64,000 nt of DNA from Arenicola marina (taxonomy: Eukaryota > Annelida > Polychaeta > Arenicolidae): positions 12,407,574 to 12,471,573 of the forward strand of contig OZ025248.1 in NCBI GenBank assembly GCA_964019135.1, read 5' to 3'. The translations under genes and the position numbers were made by a program. Below the pieces are notes generated by a model that saw only the letters and a program-made list of their open reading frames with translations, was not told where the DNA came from and ran no database searches. Positions within the stretch are counted from its first letter, which is position 1. Each line of letters opens with the position of its first letter. Positions 47,837-60,654 of the stretch are shown here, piece by piece.

Positions 47837-49838
47837 GTAAATATATGTTTACGTATTACGTTTATTACTGTATATAAACTTATGTTTAAAATAAGCATAA
47901 AAAAACATGCGGTTTTACCGGATATTGATAGGAATTGAACGGAAATTTTGAATTGAGACATAACACGGGCCTAATTTGTCGGCGAAGATGTATTTCTAAT
48001 AACTCCTCTTTTCGACGCATATCATTGAGACGTATCCTACACCAATGACCGCATGTATGGCATGTTCGGGACTCGTTATCAACCTGACATGAGGCTGCCA
48101 GCACGCACGTGCATATCATGACTATATACTAGACGCTTTAATGCCAGACACAAAGACATAATTACATGTAATATGTAATACCGGTCGACGAAAGAAACAC
48201 GTTTCATGCAAATTGTTGAAATACTAAAGTGATTACTACTATCAGATTTATGAGTCAGTACACAGAACCGGTTAGGCAGTACACAGAGCGAAACAACTAA
48301 ACTCACTATCAGATCCATAAGCGAATGCACAGAGCCAAACGGTATTGCTGCAAGACTATATATGAAGGTAAATAGAAGACTAGTTCTAGTCCCCTGCTCA
48401 CCTGAATATGTTTTGAGTCTATGACCCTAATTTGCAATTGATTTATTGGTGTAAAATAAGCTGCAACGAAATTAACAAATAAAATAAAATACGATGAGAG
48501 GTATTATGGACCAGACGAACATTTGTCGTTGATCATTTTGCCACCTCTCCGCCACAACTCGCGCGCTACTCACAAGTAATCATGTATTTAATAGCGAATG
48601 TGTTAGAATCCCTGATACAATCCCTCCACAAATGGCCGCCAACGACGCTGAGGTGGCCACTGAATAGCTGCGCAGCAGGTGAGGAAACATGGACAAACAA
48701 CACCAGCTGACCTTTACTTCCTCCTCTCAACCAATCCGAAACAAGCTCACTACGCGGGTTACTAAGTCACGGCAACTAGTGGCCAATGCCGTGCAAATAT
48801 ATGTACAGACTGGCCTTTAAGGTAAGCTACCCATAACAAGCCTCGGCGATTTTGAGCAGACCTCGGTAAACATCGGCAAACATCGGCGGGCTGTAGCCCT
48901 GAGATTTTACGCAGTCTTAATGGACAAAGCACGAATAAAACACAGCAAAAGAAGTGGTGACATAGGTAAAATGAATAGAGCATCGTATAATAAGCTTCGG
49001 CGATTGAGCAAACCCCTCGGTAAACATCGACAAACATCGGCGAGGGTCAGTGAAAGGGGAATCCCTAAGTTGTTACGTCAATCACAGGGGAATCCCCAAT
49101 TCGTGATGTCATTCACAGGGCCCCCCCGATGATGGCTCTTCGTGATAAATTCTGAAAATTCACGACAAAGGCATAAAGAAAACTTGTAAATAGTTCAGAA
49201 AACATTCGTGTAAATCATAATTATATCTGAGACCATTATATATAACCAGATTTATTAAAATGGAAACACAAGGCGTAAATTACTGATAATTTGTGTGACA
49301 TAGGCTGCGCCGAAAAATATTTGTGAAATAACATTTTCAAGCTTAAGGACGTGTTTCTCGGGGAATTGGCACGGCTACCTATATTGTTCTTTATTTTTGT
49401 TACAAGAACGATGTTTTTAGAATTTTTTAAAAGTGGTTTGGTGGCAAGATTTTCATTTTTGGTGAAATTAAAGTCGATTTTGTGAAGTGGTGATTTCGAA
49501 TTTTGGCATAAACTGTCCTGATTTTGCATAATTGCACTTTATTATTACCATTCTGTAAGTTTTTGCGGCTACTATTTACAGTTTTGAATATCATTCCTGT
49601 ATTGCACTAGGTTCAAGCTTTCCAAAGAGCTATTACTGATGATAATGCCTTAATATTGAGCTGCATTGTAGCAAAATTACATATTCGTGGTAGGTGTCAA
49701 GTTTTGGTCATTTGGGGGGGGGGGGGTGCTCGGAGAAGCCGACTTTAACAGTATACCACAGTAACCACCCCCCCCCCCATAGATCCGCTACTGCGCTTTT
49801 ACCAGAAAAATTGTTACGTGTTAGTTTAGTGCCCATCC

Positions 49839-51480
49839 AGGTACGGGGTTGCCGTGGGGGGTAGGTACGCGGCTGCCGGAGGGTAGGTACGGGGTTGGTG
49901 TGGGGGGGGGGGTAGGTACGCGGCTGCCGGAGGGTAGGTACGGGGTTGGTGTGGGGGGGGGGTAGGTACGCGGCTGCCGGAGGGTAGGTACGGGGTTGCC
50001 CGGGGGGGGGGGGGTAGGTACGGGGTTGCCGGGGGGTAGGGACGCGGCTGCCGGGGGATAGGTACGGGGTTGCCTGGGGGTAGGTACGGGGTTGCCGTAG
50101 GGTAGGTACGGGGTTGCCGGGGGGTAGGTATGGGGTTGCCGGGGGGTAGATACGGGGTTGCTGGGGGGTAGGTACGGGGTTGCCGGGGGGTAGGTACGGG
50201 GTTGCCGTAGGGTAGGTACGGGGTTGCCGGGGGGTAGGTATGGGGTTGCCGGGGGGTAGATACGGGGTTGCCGGGGGTAGGTACGGGGTTGCCGGGGGGT
50301 AGGTATGGGGTTGCCGGGGGGTAGATACGGGGTTGCCGGGGGTAGGTAAGGGGTTGCCGGGGGGTAGGTACGGGGTTGCTGGGGGGTAGGTACGGGGTTG
50401 CTGGGGGGTAGGTACTGGGTTGCCGGGGGGTAGGTACGGGGTTGCCTGGGGGTAGGTACGGGGTTGCCGGGGGGTAGGTACTGGGTTGCCGGAGGGTAGG
50501 TACGGGGTTGCCGGGGGGTAGGTACTGGGTTGCCGTAGGGTAGGTACGGGGTTGCCGGGGGGTAGGTACGGGGTTGCTGGGGGGTAGGTACGGGGTTGCC
50601 GGGGGGTAGGTACGGGGTTGCCGTAGGTTAGGTACGGGGTTGCCGGGGGGTAGGTACGGGGTTGCTGGGGGGTAGGTACGGGGTTGCCGGGGGGGAGGTA
50701 CGGGGTTGCCGGGGGGTAGGTACGGGGTTGCCGGGGGGTAGGTACGGGGTTGCTGGGGGGTAGGTACGGGGTTGCCGGGGGGTAGGTACGGGGTTGCCGG
50801 GGGGTAGGTACGGGGTTGCTGGGGGGTAGGTACGGGGTTGCTGGGGGGTAGGTACGGGGTTGCCGGGGGGTAGGTACGGGGTTGCCGGGGGGTAGGTACG
50901 GGGTTGCCTGGGGGTAGGTACGGGGTTGCCGGGGGGTAGGTACTGGGTTGCCGGAGGGTAGGTACGGGGTTGCCGGGGGGTAGGTTCTGGGTTGCCGTAG
51001 GGTAGGTACGGGGTTGCCGGGGGGTAGGTACGGGGTTGCTGGGGGGTAGGTACGGGGTTGCCGGGGGGTAGGTACGGGGTTGCCGGGGGGTAGGTACGGG
51101 GTTGCTGGGGGGTAGGTACGGGGTTGCCGGGGGGTAGGTACGGGGTTGCCGGGGGGTAGGTACGGGGTTGCTGGGGGGTAGGTACGGGGTTGCCGGGGGG
51201 TAGGTACGGGGTTGCCGTAGGGTAGGTACGGGGTTGCCGGGGGGTAGGTACGGGGTTGCTGGGGGGTAGGTACGGGGTTGCCGGGGGGTAGGTACGGGGT
51301 TGCCGGAGGGTAGGTAAGGTGTTGCCTGGGGGTAGGTACGGGGTTGCCGGGGGGTAGGTAAGGGGTTGCCTGGGGGTAGGTACGGGGTTGCCGGGGGGTA
51401 GATACGGGGTTGCCCGGGGGGTAGGTACTGAGTTGCCGGGGGGTAGGTACTGAGTTGCCGGAGGGTAGGTACGGGGTTAC
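49839..51480. repeat. 22-bp G-rich minisatellite (about 75 copies)
   Basis: The unit is GGTACGGGGTTGCCGGGGGG plus T-A. Variants have TTGCTGGGG, TTGCCTGGG and TTGCCGTAGG. The left end has longer hybrid units with GCGGCTGCCGGAGGGTAG. Four G runs per unit pair make G-quadruplexes on the + strand likely. The proline/tyrosine-rich - strand frames are artefacts. It lies in the intron of gene B. Confidence 0.96.
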
Positions 51481-52554
51481 CACTATAAACGCACAATATT
51501 AATATGTATATTGTTGAACAGACAATTCATTATTTAAGGCGTAGATCAGGACAGTACAGTTCGACTTATCCACAAATGGGCCTCGCCGTTCATTGCTATA
51601 GGTCATCGTGATGGTGTGTCTAATACAATGCGAACCATGGGTTGGGATTATAGTGCCGGCGCTTGACAACAGGGATCTAACCAACCAGGTAGATTATTTC
51701 TTATATAATATAGATTATATAATTATACAATATAGACAGTCATAATATATTATGTAACATTTTCATTGCAAATATATTGCTTGTGTGCATCCTGGTAGCA
51801 CAAAACTGTTTATTCTGGGGGAGTGAAAACCCCTTGATTTTTAAGCCGATTAAACTAATGACCAGAGTTACCAGTTGTGTCGGCTCGTCTCATGCACATC
51901 ACATGCATGTAGAACGATATGTATTTATGATAGAGCTTGACAGCGCATACCATCGTTTCTCTTTACCAAAGGTCCTCGCGTTCACGGCACGTAACACTTT
52001 CTAACTGGATCGATTCAAAAATATACAAAATTACTTATTATTATTTCGTCGATAAGATTCATGTTCGTACGAGGGGTAATTCTGAGGAAGGGCTAAAGTT
52101 GGCATATTTCCAGGCGTACTAGTCGCAGGCCCTCCACCGGGAGATCGGTGGCCCACGATTGCGAGAGAGCGAAGACGGTCGACAGAGGCAGGCCACGAGA
52201 ATGGTGGTTAGTACGAGAGACACAGATGTGACGGGGAGTGCATAATGTGCTATGCAAATATCCTCCTCGCCTGAACGCTTGCCGCTTATCACTGGCCACC
52301 AGATGTACGTGGCTCTTCTTCAAACACGGTTCTTCATTCGGTAAACGTTGTCCAGGGTGGGGCGGTGGCATGCCACAGGCATCCCATCAGTCTCCATGGC
52401 GACACAGGAGACGGGGGGTTTGGCGTGGGGTCATGCTAAGCCAGCGATTTCAAAGAACGGGGCCAAAGTGCCCAACAATTTTAGTCTCATAACTTGGGCA
52501 TCACCGCCAGTGATTACACGCCCGGGGGGGAGAGGGCACTGCATATATTTAGGT

Positions 52555-52615
52555 ATATACATATGTGCCGCCCAAATGACCCTTTTTTTTCAATCCTCGA
52601 AGCAGAAATCCACAA
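52555..52615 (+). repeat. Dispersed repeat, copy 1
   Basis: (A)TATGTGCCGCCCAAATGACC, a T run, then CAATCCTCGAAGCAGAA matches 63798-63866 (ATATGCCGCCCAAATGACTC...CAATCCCCGAAGCAGAA). The family is unknown and no coding frame is seen. Confidence 0.6.
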
Positions 52616-52674
52616 TTTCTCTCGATGTGCCCTTCTGAGACGGAAGTTTTATCAATGGCCTAGGCCGAGGATGT

Positions 52675-52978
52675 GGGGGGTGGGGGGGGGGGGCAAGTAT
52701 ATCCGTTCCTTGGTAATGGGCTTTTCATTTCACCGTGAACTGGGAATGAACAAAATAATCCTTCGTGAACTGGGATTAGCCAAACCGCCGTGATCGAGGA
52801 TTTTCATTAATCGTAAACTGGGAATGTTAATATTAAATAACCGTGAATTGGGAACTGGCCAGTTTATATCATGTATCCGCCTCTTCCATTGTATACGGGG
52901 ACTTATCCTTTTAATTCCTCGTGACCTGGGAATAAAGAAATGTATTCTTTGTGACTTTGGAACACGACCCCCCCCCCC
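52675..52978. mobile_element. Poly-G/poly-C bounded element, copy 1
   Basis: Begins with a run of G and ends with a run of C. The body of about 280 bp is shared with 53350-53639 (TGGGCTTTTCATTTCACCGT at the left, AAAGAAATGTATTCTT(T/C)GTGA at the right). Internally CGTGAA(C/T)TGGGAA recurs about every 30 bp, suggesting an old minisatellite core. No clear target duplication here. Confidence 0.55.
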
Positions 52979-53044
52979 TCTATGGCCTGGGCGGCACACA
53001 CGCACCACTGTACTAATGTAGAGCCCTTCCCCTCCCCCGGTTGA

Positions 53045-53960
53045 TTACCATGAATATGCCTTTTGAGGTGGGAAATGAGTTGTCTTATCTGGGAAGTACC
53101 GTTGCCGATAATGAAATAGGATGATGAAATACAACACAAAACACTTAGACTACATATTTTGTGGCCATAAAAGAAAACATAATAATTTTAATTTTGGTTG
53201 TTATATATTGATAAAACAGGGTAACAAATATTGTTCTAAAAGTGTTTGCCAGGGCCAACATACCAGGCATTCTTGCACCTGTGAAACAAAGACGTCTTCG
53301 TTGGCTAGAGCACGTCTATCGTATTAACTCATTCCAAAAGACATGTGCTGGGGGGGGGGGGGGGGATGGCAAGGGGTATTTGCGTTCCTCGGGATTGGGC
53401 TTTTCATTTCACCGTGAACTGGGAATGGAGTATTAGCCGATCGCCGTGATCAAGGATGTGCACTATTCGTGAACTGGGAATTTTAATATTAAATAACCGT
53501 GAATCTGGAAATTCAAATTACTATCGTATATCCGCCCTTCCACTGCATGCAGAGAGTTCTGCTTTTAATTCATCGTGACCTGGGCATAAAGAAATGTATT
53601 CTTCGTGATCTGGGAACACGACCCCCCCCCCCCCCCCCCCATGTGCTACATGGCGAGTTTGCCGCCAAACCAACTGGACGGCCAAAGCAGGTTTACGGAT
53701 GTTTGCAACGTGACAGGAAAACTTTCGACATCGATTCGAAGTCGTGGGATGACTTGGCAGTCCATATGTTAGGAGTGGCTGGGCACGTGGTGGGTCCACC
53801 ATGACGGGCTCTGGTTTGCGAAATTGAACTCGAAATGAGAGCAGTAAGTAATGGCCAAGATCAAACGAAGGGTCATCGATGCGACGACTGCTGTTATCTA
53901 TGGCGGTCACAGAGAGATTTATTCACTCATAAGCGCAAATACCGCGAAATAAATCGGATT
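53045..53960 (+). mobile_element. RTE-like LINE ORF2 C-terminal fragment, interrupted
   Basis: 53041-53115 reads N-M-P-F-E-V-G-N-E-L-S-Y-L-G-S-T-V, matching the 'F.YLGS.VS' motif downstream of the RT domain. 53250-53330 reads R-A-N-I-P-G-I-L-A-P-V-K-Q-R-R-L-R-W-L-E and then H-V-Y-R-I, the 'LRW.GHV.RM' motif. After an insertion, 53648-53760 reads V-L-H-G-E-F-A-A-K-P-T-G-R-P-K-Q and then D-I-D-S-K-S-W-D-D-L-A. 53870-53940 carries a C-D-D-C-C...F-T-H-K-R-K-Y tail like that at 45846. The part between the first two pieces is unrelated or lost. Dead, several frame shifts. Confidence 0.75.
53350..53639. mobile_element. Poly-G/poly-C bounded element, copy 2, with target duplication
   Basis: A G run starts at 53350 and the C run ends at 53639. 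CATGTGCT at 53342-53349 recurs at 53640-53647, an 8-bp target duplication (7 bp if the shared C is not counted). The insertion splits the LINE between its H-V-Y-R-I and V-L-H-G-E-F segments, so the element is younger than the LINE. The body is shared with 52675-52978. Confidence 0.65.
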
Positions 53961-54384
53961 ACTTAAACCTCAACAACCAACCCGCGGCAGAGGGTTTGTT
54001 TGGTTAATGCCAGACCTGATGTTAACACAGCCCCATGAGTGATAATATATCATTCTCTCTGTCATTAATGCAGCTTTGTGAGTATTTGTGACTTTGTGAG
54101 TTTACCATGCCACCCCATCCCCCTCCTCCCCCGCCCGCCGTGTCCCCCTCCTCTCCCCCCCCCCCTCTCCGCCCCGGCCCGGTCCACCAACATCAACACT
54201 CGCCTCTCCCATCGTCTCATCGTCCAATACCTCGCTTTGTCTCACTGCTGTTGTTACGAGATAAATAGGTGAAGAGTCAGCCAGACACACAGGGCACAAT
54301 GGACGGTTTATGGCACGCCATCAGCATCATTATTCGTGGAGCCCAGCGCTCGAGGCACCGTATCATCTGTCCCGATATATTGCC

Positions 54385-56547
54385 GCCTTGCGATGGTGAG
54401 GCCATGGCGGTCGTCTGCCTTGGAATGGTAAGCCCATGGGGATCGTCTGCCTTGGAATGGTAAGGCCATGAGAATCGTCTGCCTTGGAATGGTGAGCCCA
54501 TGGAGATCGTCTGCCTTGGGACGGCGAGGCCGTGGGAATCTTCTGCCTTGGAATGGTGAGGCCATGGTTATCGTCTGTCTTGGAATGGCGAGGCCATGGG
54601 CATCGTCTGCCTTGGAATGGTGAGGCCATGGGGATCGTCTGCCTTGGAATGGTGAGGCCATGGGGATCGTCTGTCTTGGAATGGCGAGGCCATAGAGATC
54701 GTCTGCCTTGGCATGGTAAGGCCATGGGGATCTTCTGCCTTGGAACAGTGAGGCCTTGCGGATCGTCTGACTTGGAATGGTAAGGCCATGGGAATCTTTT
54801 GCCTTGGAACAGTGAGGCCTTGGGGATCGTCTGCCTTGGAATGGTAAGGCCATGGGGATCTTCTGCATTTGAATGGTGAGGCCATGAAGATCGTCTGCCT
54901 TGAAATGGCGAGGCCATGAGAATCGTCTGCCTTGAAATGGCGAGACCATGAGAATCGTCTGCCTTGAAATGGCGAGGCCATGGGGATCTTCCACCTTGGA
55001 ATGGTGAGACCATGGGGATCTGCCACCTTGGAATGGTGAGGCCATGAGGATTGTCTGCCTTGGAATGGCGAGGCCATGGATATCGTCTGCCTTGGAATGG
55101 TAAGGCCATGGGGATCGTCTGCCTTGGAGTGGTGAGGCCATGGGAATCGTCTGCCGTGGAATGGTGAGCCCATGGAGATCGTCTGCCTTGGGACGGCGAG
55201 GCCGTGGGAATCTTCTGCCTTGGAATGGTGAGGCCATGGGGATCGTCTGTCTTGGAATGGCGAGGCCATGGGCATCGTCTGCCTTGGAATGGTGAGGCCA
55301 TGGGGATCTTCTGCCTTGGAAGAGTGAGGCCTTGGGAATCTTCTGCCTTGGAATGGTAAGGCCATGGGGATCGTCTGTCTTGGAATGGCGAGGCCATGGG
55401 GATCGTCTGCCTTGGAATGGTGAGGCCATGGGGATCGTCTGCCTTGGAATGGTGAGGCCATGGGGATCGTCTGTCTTGGAATGGCGAGGCCATAGAGATC
55501 GTCTGCCTTGGCATGGTAAGGCCATGGGGATCTTCTGCCTTGGAACAGTGAGGCCTTGCGGATCATCTGACTTGGAATGGTAAAGCCATGGGAATCTTTT
55601 GCCTTGGAACAGTGAGGCCTTGGGGATCGTCTGCCTTGGAATGGTAAGGCCATGGGGATCTTCTGCATTTGAATGGTGAGGCCATGAAGATCGTCTGCCT
55701 TGAAATGGCGAGGCCATGAGAATCGTCTGCCTTGAAATAGCGAGGCCATGAGAATCGTCTGCCTTGAAATGGCGAGGCCATGGGGAACTTCCACTTGGAA
55801 TGGTGAGGCCATGGGGATCTTCCACCTTGGAATGGTGAGGCCATGGGGATCTTCCACCTTGGAATGGTGAGGCCATGGGGATCTGCCACCTTGGAATGGT
55901 GAGGCCATGAGGATTGTCTGCCTTGGAATGGCGAGGCCATGGATATCGTCTGCCTTGGAATGGTAAGGCCATGGGAATCGTCTGCCTTGGAGTGATGAGG
56001 CCATGAGGATCGTCTGCCTTGAAATGGCGAGGCCATGAGTATCGTCTGCCTTAAAATGGCGAGGCCATGGGGATCGTCTGCCTTGAAATGGCGAGGCCAT
56101 GAGAATCGTCTGCCTTGAAATGGCGAGGCCATGGGGAACTTCCACCTTGGAATGGTGAGGCCATGGGGATTTTCAACCTTGGAATGGTGAGGCCATGGGG
56201 ATCTTCCACCTTGGAATGGTGAGGCCATGGGGATCTTCCACCTTGTAATGGCGAGGCCATGAGAATCGTCTGCCTTGAAATGGCGAGGCCATGGGGAACT
56301 TCCACCTTGGAATGGTGAGGCCATGGGGATTTTCAACCTTGGAATGGTGAGACCATGGGGATCTGCCACCTTGGAATGGTGAGGCCATGAGGATTGTCTG
56401 CCTTGGAATGGCGAGGCCATGGATATCGTCTGCCTTGAAATGGTAAGGCCATGGGGATCGTCTGCCTTGGAATGGTGAGGCCATGAGGGTCTTCTGTCTT
56501 GGAATAGTCAGGCCATGGGCATCGTCTACCTTGGAATCGTGAGACCA
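54385..56547. repeat. 32-bp minisatellite array (about 67 copies)
   Basis: The unit is TCGTCTGCCTTGGAATGGTG plus A-G-G-C-C-A-T-G-G-G-G-A, with variants (A/C)TTCCACCTTGGAATGG and TTGAAATGGCGAGG. A block of at least 500 bp is duplicated 800 bp (25 units) apart; the marker GCGAGGCCATAGAGATCGTC is at about 54681 and 55481. The long - strand frames are repeat artefacts. It lies in gene B's intron. Confidence 0.96.
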
Positions 56548-59500
56548 ATCTGGCCCCTCCACTGACAGTGATGCACGCGTCTGTGGCCAGTCAGGGGCAA
56601 ACAAAGCCTATTTGGAGGCCCGGGCTGGTCCACCTGATCGTAGCGCCGCCATACGGACACATCTTGCGTTACATGTGACGCGGTGGAGCCACGCCTCGAT
56701 CCCGACCCTGCCACGTCACTTTAGTTGTCTATAGCCCTGACAGCTGCTTCCAGATGGTAAGGCGGGGTGCCAACAGTGGGCCCAGCTTGCTGTATATAGT
56801 AAGTTATCGCTAAAATAACCCAGCGAGATACGTCCCTGGCCAAAACCAACGTTAATTGGTGGATATATTCCCGGGCAGCGCTCTTGGCTGCATAATTGAT
56901 GACGTTGCATCCCCGCTTTCGCACTCACCTCGTGGTAGTGAGATATTATTAATAATCCGCCGATTGTCAGTGATGTAAGAAGATAACCCATGATGCTGGT
57001 TGTAACATTCACGCCCGGCTAGATGCCTAACCTTAATGAGGCCACCCGGAGTCATTATCAGCTTAGATACATCACATGTTGATCATGTGACGCTTCGTGA
57101 CGTCATGGTTTGGTATTTTTTTTGGCAGACCCTCACCCTCTTGGACAATGTAACTATTGTAGCCCACCAGCTTAGGGCGGACACTGACATACACCAAGCC
57201 TCCCTCAAGTGATGGGCTTGGGTACTCCAGTATCCCATCAAAGGACAATTTAAGCGGAAAAACACAAAATGTTACATAAGAAAAAGAACAAGTATTGATA
57301 TCCTACACCTGCAATTAAAGATGCCAAAGATGCGACTGTCGGCCTGGGATACACTCCCCGGCAAATTGACCCTGCGCTGCACTGCATTTCCTGTATAGTT
57401 CCTCCTCCGCGCTGGTGACGCCACCCCTCACCGCTGGGGGTCGAAAGGAAAAGTGTCTAATTGGTGCGACTGGCACTCGTCATCTCTGGCGACCGGTCGT
57501 AATGGGGGCGAGGAAGTTGAATCAATGCCTTATGTCAAGGCTTGCGTGGGCCATAAGTCACTGACATTGGATGGTATGCGGAGGCACCCTCGACGCCACC
57601 AGCCGTGATGGTTTCCGGCCGAATCGTTGCCATTGCGAGGCGAACCGGAAGTAGATGTCCAGTTTCCCTACCGCGGACATGCGGCATCATTACTCGATCA
57701 TTTTCATAAATCTATTTTTGTCATCTTTTTACTGTTGGCTTTAGGTTTCACCGTGGCAGAATGTTGACCAATGACTTCCTCATAAAAAAACTGTCTGACA
57801 GTCCTTGCTTATTTAAGATCATCCTGCAGTATTATTTTTTTGATTCCATATTATTTGCTTTTCGTCATTTCTCCTTATACATATTTCATACACAGTCGCA
57901 TTTCATATCTTTGCCTTTCGTCTGACAATTGTGTTTAATTGTTCCAAATGCATACCATTAAGCTATTAACTTCGGAATATTGACATTCAAACTGTTCAAA
58001 TTTGCTCTTCCGGCCTTCGTAATAATTATCATGTCCCATTTAACCGCTTACTTATCTGATGGATCTGTTCGCTTTCAATCGTGTTGCGGATAATATGTCG
58101 ATACCTTTGTCAAGATAATCAAGATATATTAAAGTGAGATTGGACAATTAGCGAAATGAGTTATCTGGGGCAGGGGTAAAATGGAATGGATAAAATGAAT
58201 GTGAGGTTGCAGATTTTTGCGACCATGCCTTTCCATCCCCATGTACTTACATGGCAAACCGGGCGGTCGCCTTATTGTAAAGTGACCCAATTTAGCTTTA
58301 ACGTGCACAAAAGTAATATAAAAAAACAACTATTTTCCCGAAATGAATTTTGAAATAATCCCGGCCACAATAGTCAGCCCCCCTCCCACCTTCCACATGT
58401 AGTATTATGACTACACATAGACTATTATGCTGGGATTTGTTTTATCCTCAAAACATAATTTAGTAGACATGATGAAAGAGGCGGCGTTAATAGTAAATAT
58501 GTATTCGATATTAAACATATTAACTCCAATTTTACCACGTGACTTTCACCGCACTCCCCGCTATGCATCACGCGCAAGGGTCGACAAATGAGGAACCAGC
58601 AGCAGGTCGTGACGTCATTGGAAGTGACAAGGCCATGACAAGGTCACGGGGTCCCTAGGGAAGACGCGCATTTTACATGGTCATTATGCGGAATCAAGCG
58701 TTGTAAAACCGACAGTTCTGTCGCGCTGTGATGGGAGGAGTGCGCTGGCCGTAATGCTTCACGTTGGTTTACTGCACCGTCTGACAATGTAATAATTTGG
58801 GATGAACAGGGGCATGTAACATACCATCTGAATGCCCCTCCCCCCCTACTAACCCTGACAGCAATAGCTCCCATTATCGACGTCATACAGACATTCTGAA
58901 GGACGCAGAGGCTTACCCTGTGCTGACCTTGGGCTCAGCCATGAAGTTATGATAGCAACTCTCGCCAGATCAACCCGAAACTCACCTCACCAAATCAATT
59001 CAAGCCTAAATTATCAATGATCAGACCCCCTGGATGTTTACTTTTGTCCTTGTAAGTACATTTCCCCACACATGTTACACATAGTCTATACCGACCTCCT
59101 AACGCGGAAACAAGAGGCCAGTGGTCAGTGAGTTACGTCCAGGCGGATGGGTCAGCGACTCGACTCAGCGTCCGAGTAATCTCGCCATTGTGTGCTCAGA
59201 GGGGGTCGTAATTACTAATGCAAACACATTTGTAAAGATTCATCTCAATATCAGTTCCCCGCGAATCGAGTAATAAAAGAGACCATGAGTGGATGCTGAA
59301 TTGGATTTACTGGAGGGAGCGAAGCGGAAGTCATTGAGGCAGAATGTTGAACCATCCTCCGCCAGAGTCCATCGGGTAATTTCGTCTCTGAAGCGACAAA
59401 CCATTGGAACAGGGTGGGCGGCGTCGCGCACCACTATGTGGTTAGACCTATAGCTATGAAATATGCATCAGAATTAGGGACAACACTTAGTGAGTAATAC

Positions 59501-59633
59501 AGGGAGGATATCTAGCAGTTGTTTGCGGGCCTCACCGTGGAGTAACACTTACGCTATTTTATCGTTATAGATGCCCAGCTTTATGGATATTTATGGACAG
59601 GTAAATATGTCAATTTATAATATGCCGAGCGGG

Positions 59634-59677
59634 TATTTCGATGTGGGGGGTCCATTTCGATGTGGGGGGTCCATTTC
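59634..59677. repeat. Short 19-bp duplication CATTTCGATGTGGGGGGTC
   Basis: Two adjacent near-perfect copies plus the start of a third. Confidence 0.85.
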
Positions 59678-60654
59678 ATGCATACGGAAGGTGATGTTTC
59701 TATGGTAATATCACTGAAGCCGCCTATAGAAGTGGAGAGCGCTGAATAGCTAAATCTAGCAAAACAGTGGCATTTATTGGAAAAAATGTACCAAACATCA
59801 TAAACGATACTGAAATATAATATGTATGGAAATGTGTGTATATTAGAGCCGCTATACTTACCTAGTAACCTTAATGCCAAGAACTGAAATATCACGTATT
59901 TAATGGCTGAATGTGCATTAACTATTGAATTTCTACCAGTTGTGATGCACGCAACTGTTATGTATGTATGTATGTCTGAGCAAACGATTCAAGTTCAGCA
60001 AGTTGAATTCGCATAGGCAGTGTACCTGTTTTCCAACTGCCAATAAAAATGTGTTTAAACTAGTGACAAGAAACCATCATAACCTTCAAGTTGTATATTT
60101 TACTGAAGAAAATAAATTCCTACACATGTGTAAAAGATAGGTGAACATCAATTGACAATCAACTTATGAATTAGATGCTACTGTGTTCATGGTTAGCTTT
60201 GGGACTTGCACTTAAAGTTACATCATATATCTTACCGAGGAAGGTTGTTTGCTAAAAGAAAGGCGAAATAACTTTGCTAAGACTCCAACGTAATCATTCG
60301 TGCGGTCTATAGCGATAGATGTCGATGTCTTCCACTTCACGATTGACCATATTCATCAGACGTAGGGCAAATATAAACCCGACCGTGTAAATCGGCTGAT
60401 CAATGTTAGATCCGAGCTTGACTCTCCGCGTCACTTTGCCTGTGTACCATTTCATTTCATTCCTACAATGTTTAATATTCATCTTGAGCAATTAAATCCG
60501 TTTTACGGAAGGCGATGAAATAATTACAAATAGGAACATGTCAAGCTGTGGCCCATCGTCTTTCCTCCTCATAGTGGACCGTGCAAACGGGAATGCCTCG
60601 CTATTATCCCTCTTAGTAACCCGTTTTTGAAATATTGTCCTTCGTGTTTTTCAG

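Larger units (their letters stand above)
47837..60654 (+). other. Gene B intron (12.8 kb)
   Basis: Inferred from the phase-0 donor at 47837 and the acceptor TTCGTGTTTTTCAG ending at 60654. It contains the 22-bp array, a LINE fragment with an inserted element and the 32-bp array. Between these (47.9-49.8, 51.5-52.5 and 56.6-60.6 kb) I see only unique AT-rich DNA. A missed exon in this space cannot be excluded, but none is needed for frame or domain continuity. Confidence 0.5.

Noticed and set aside
49708-51496. Pro/Tyr-rich - strand frames of 556-591 codons, resembling extensin-like proteins
   Set aside because: Translation of the 22-bp array in more than one frame; not evidence of a structural protein.
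54308-56604. Repetitive - strand frames of 285-554 codons
   Set aside because: Translation of the 32-bp array, open in all frames and bounded by the array.
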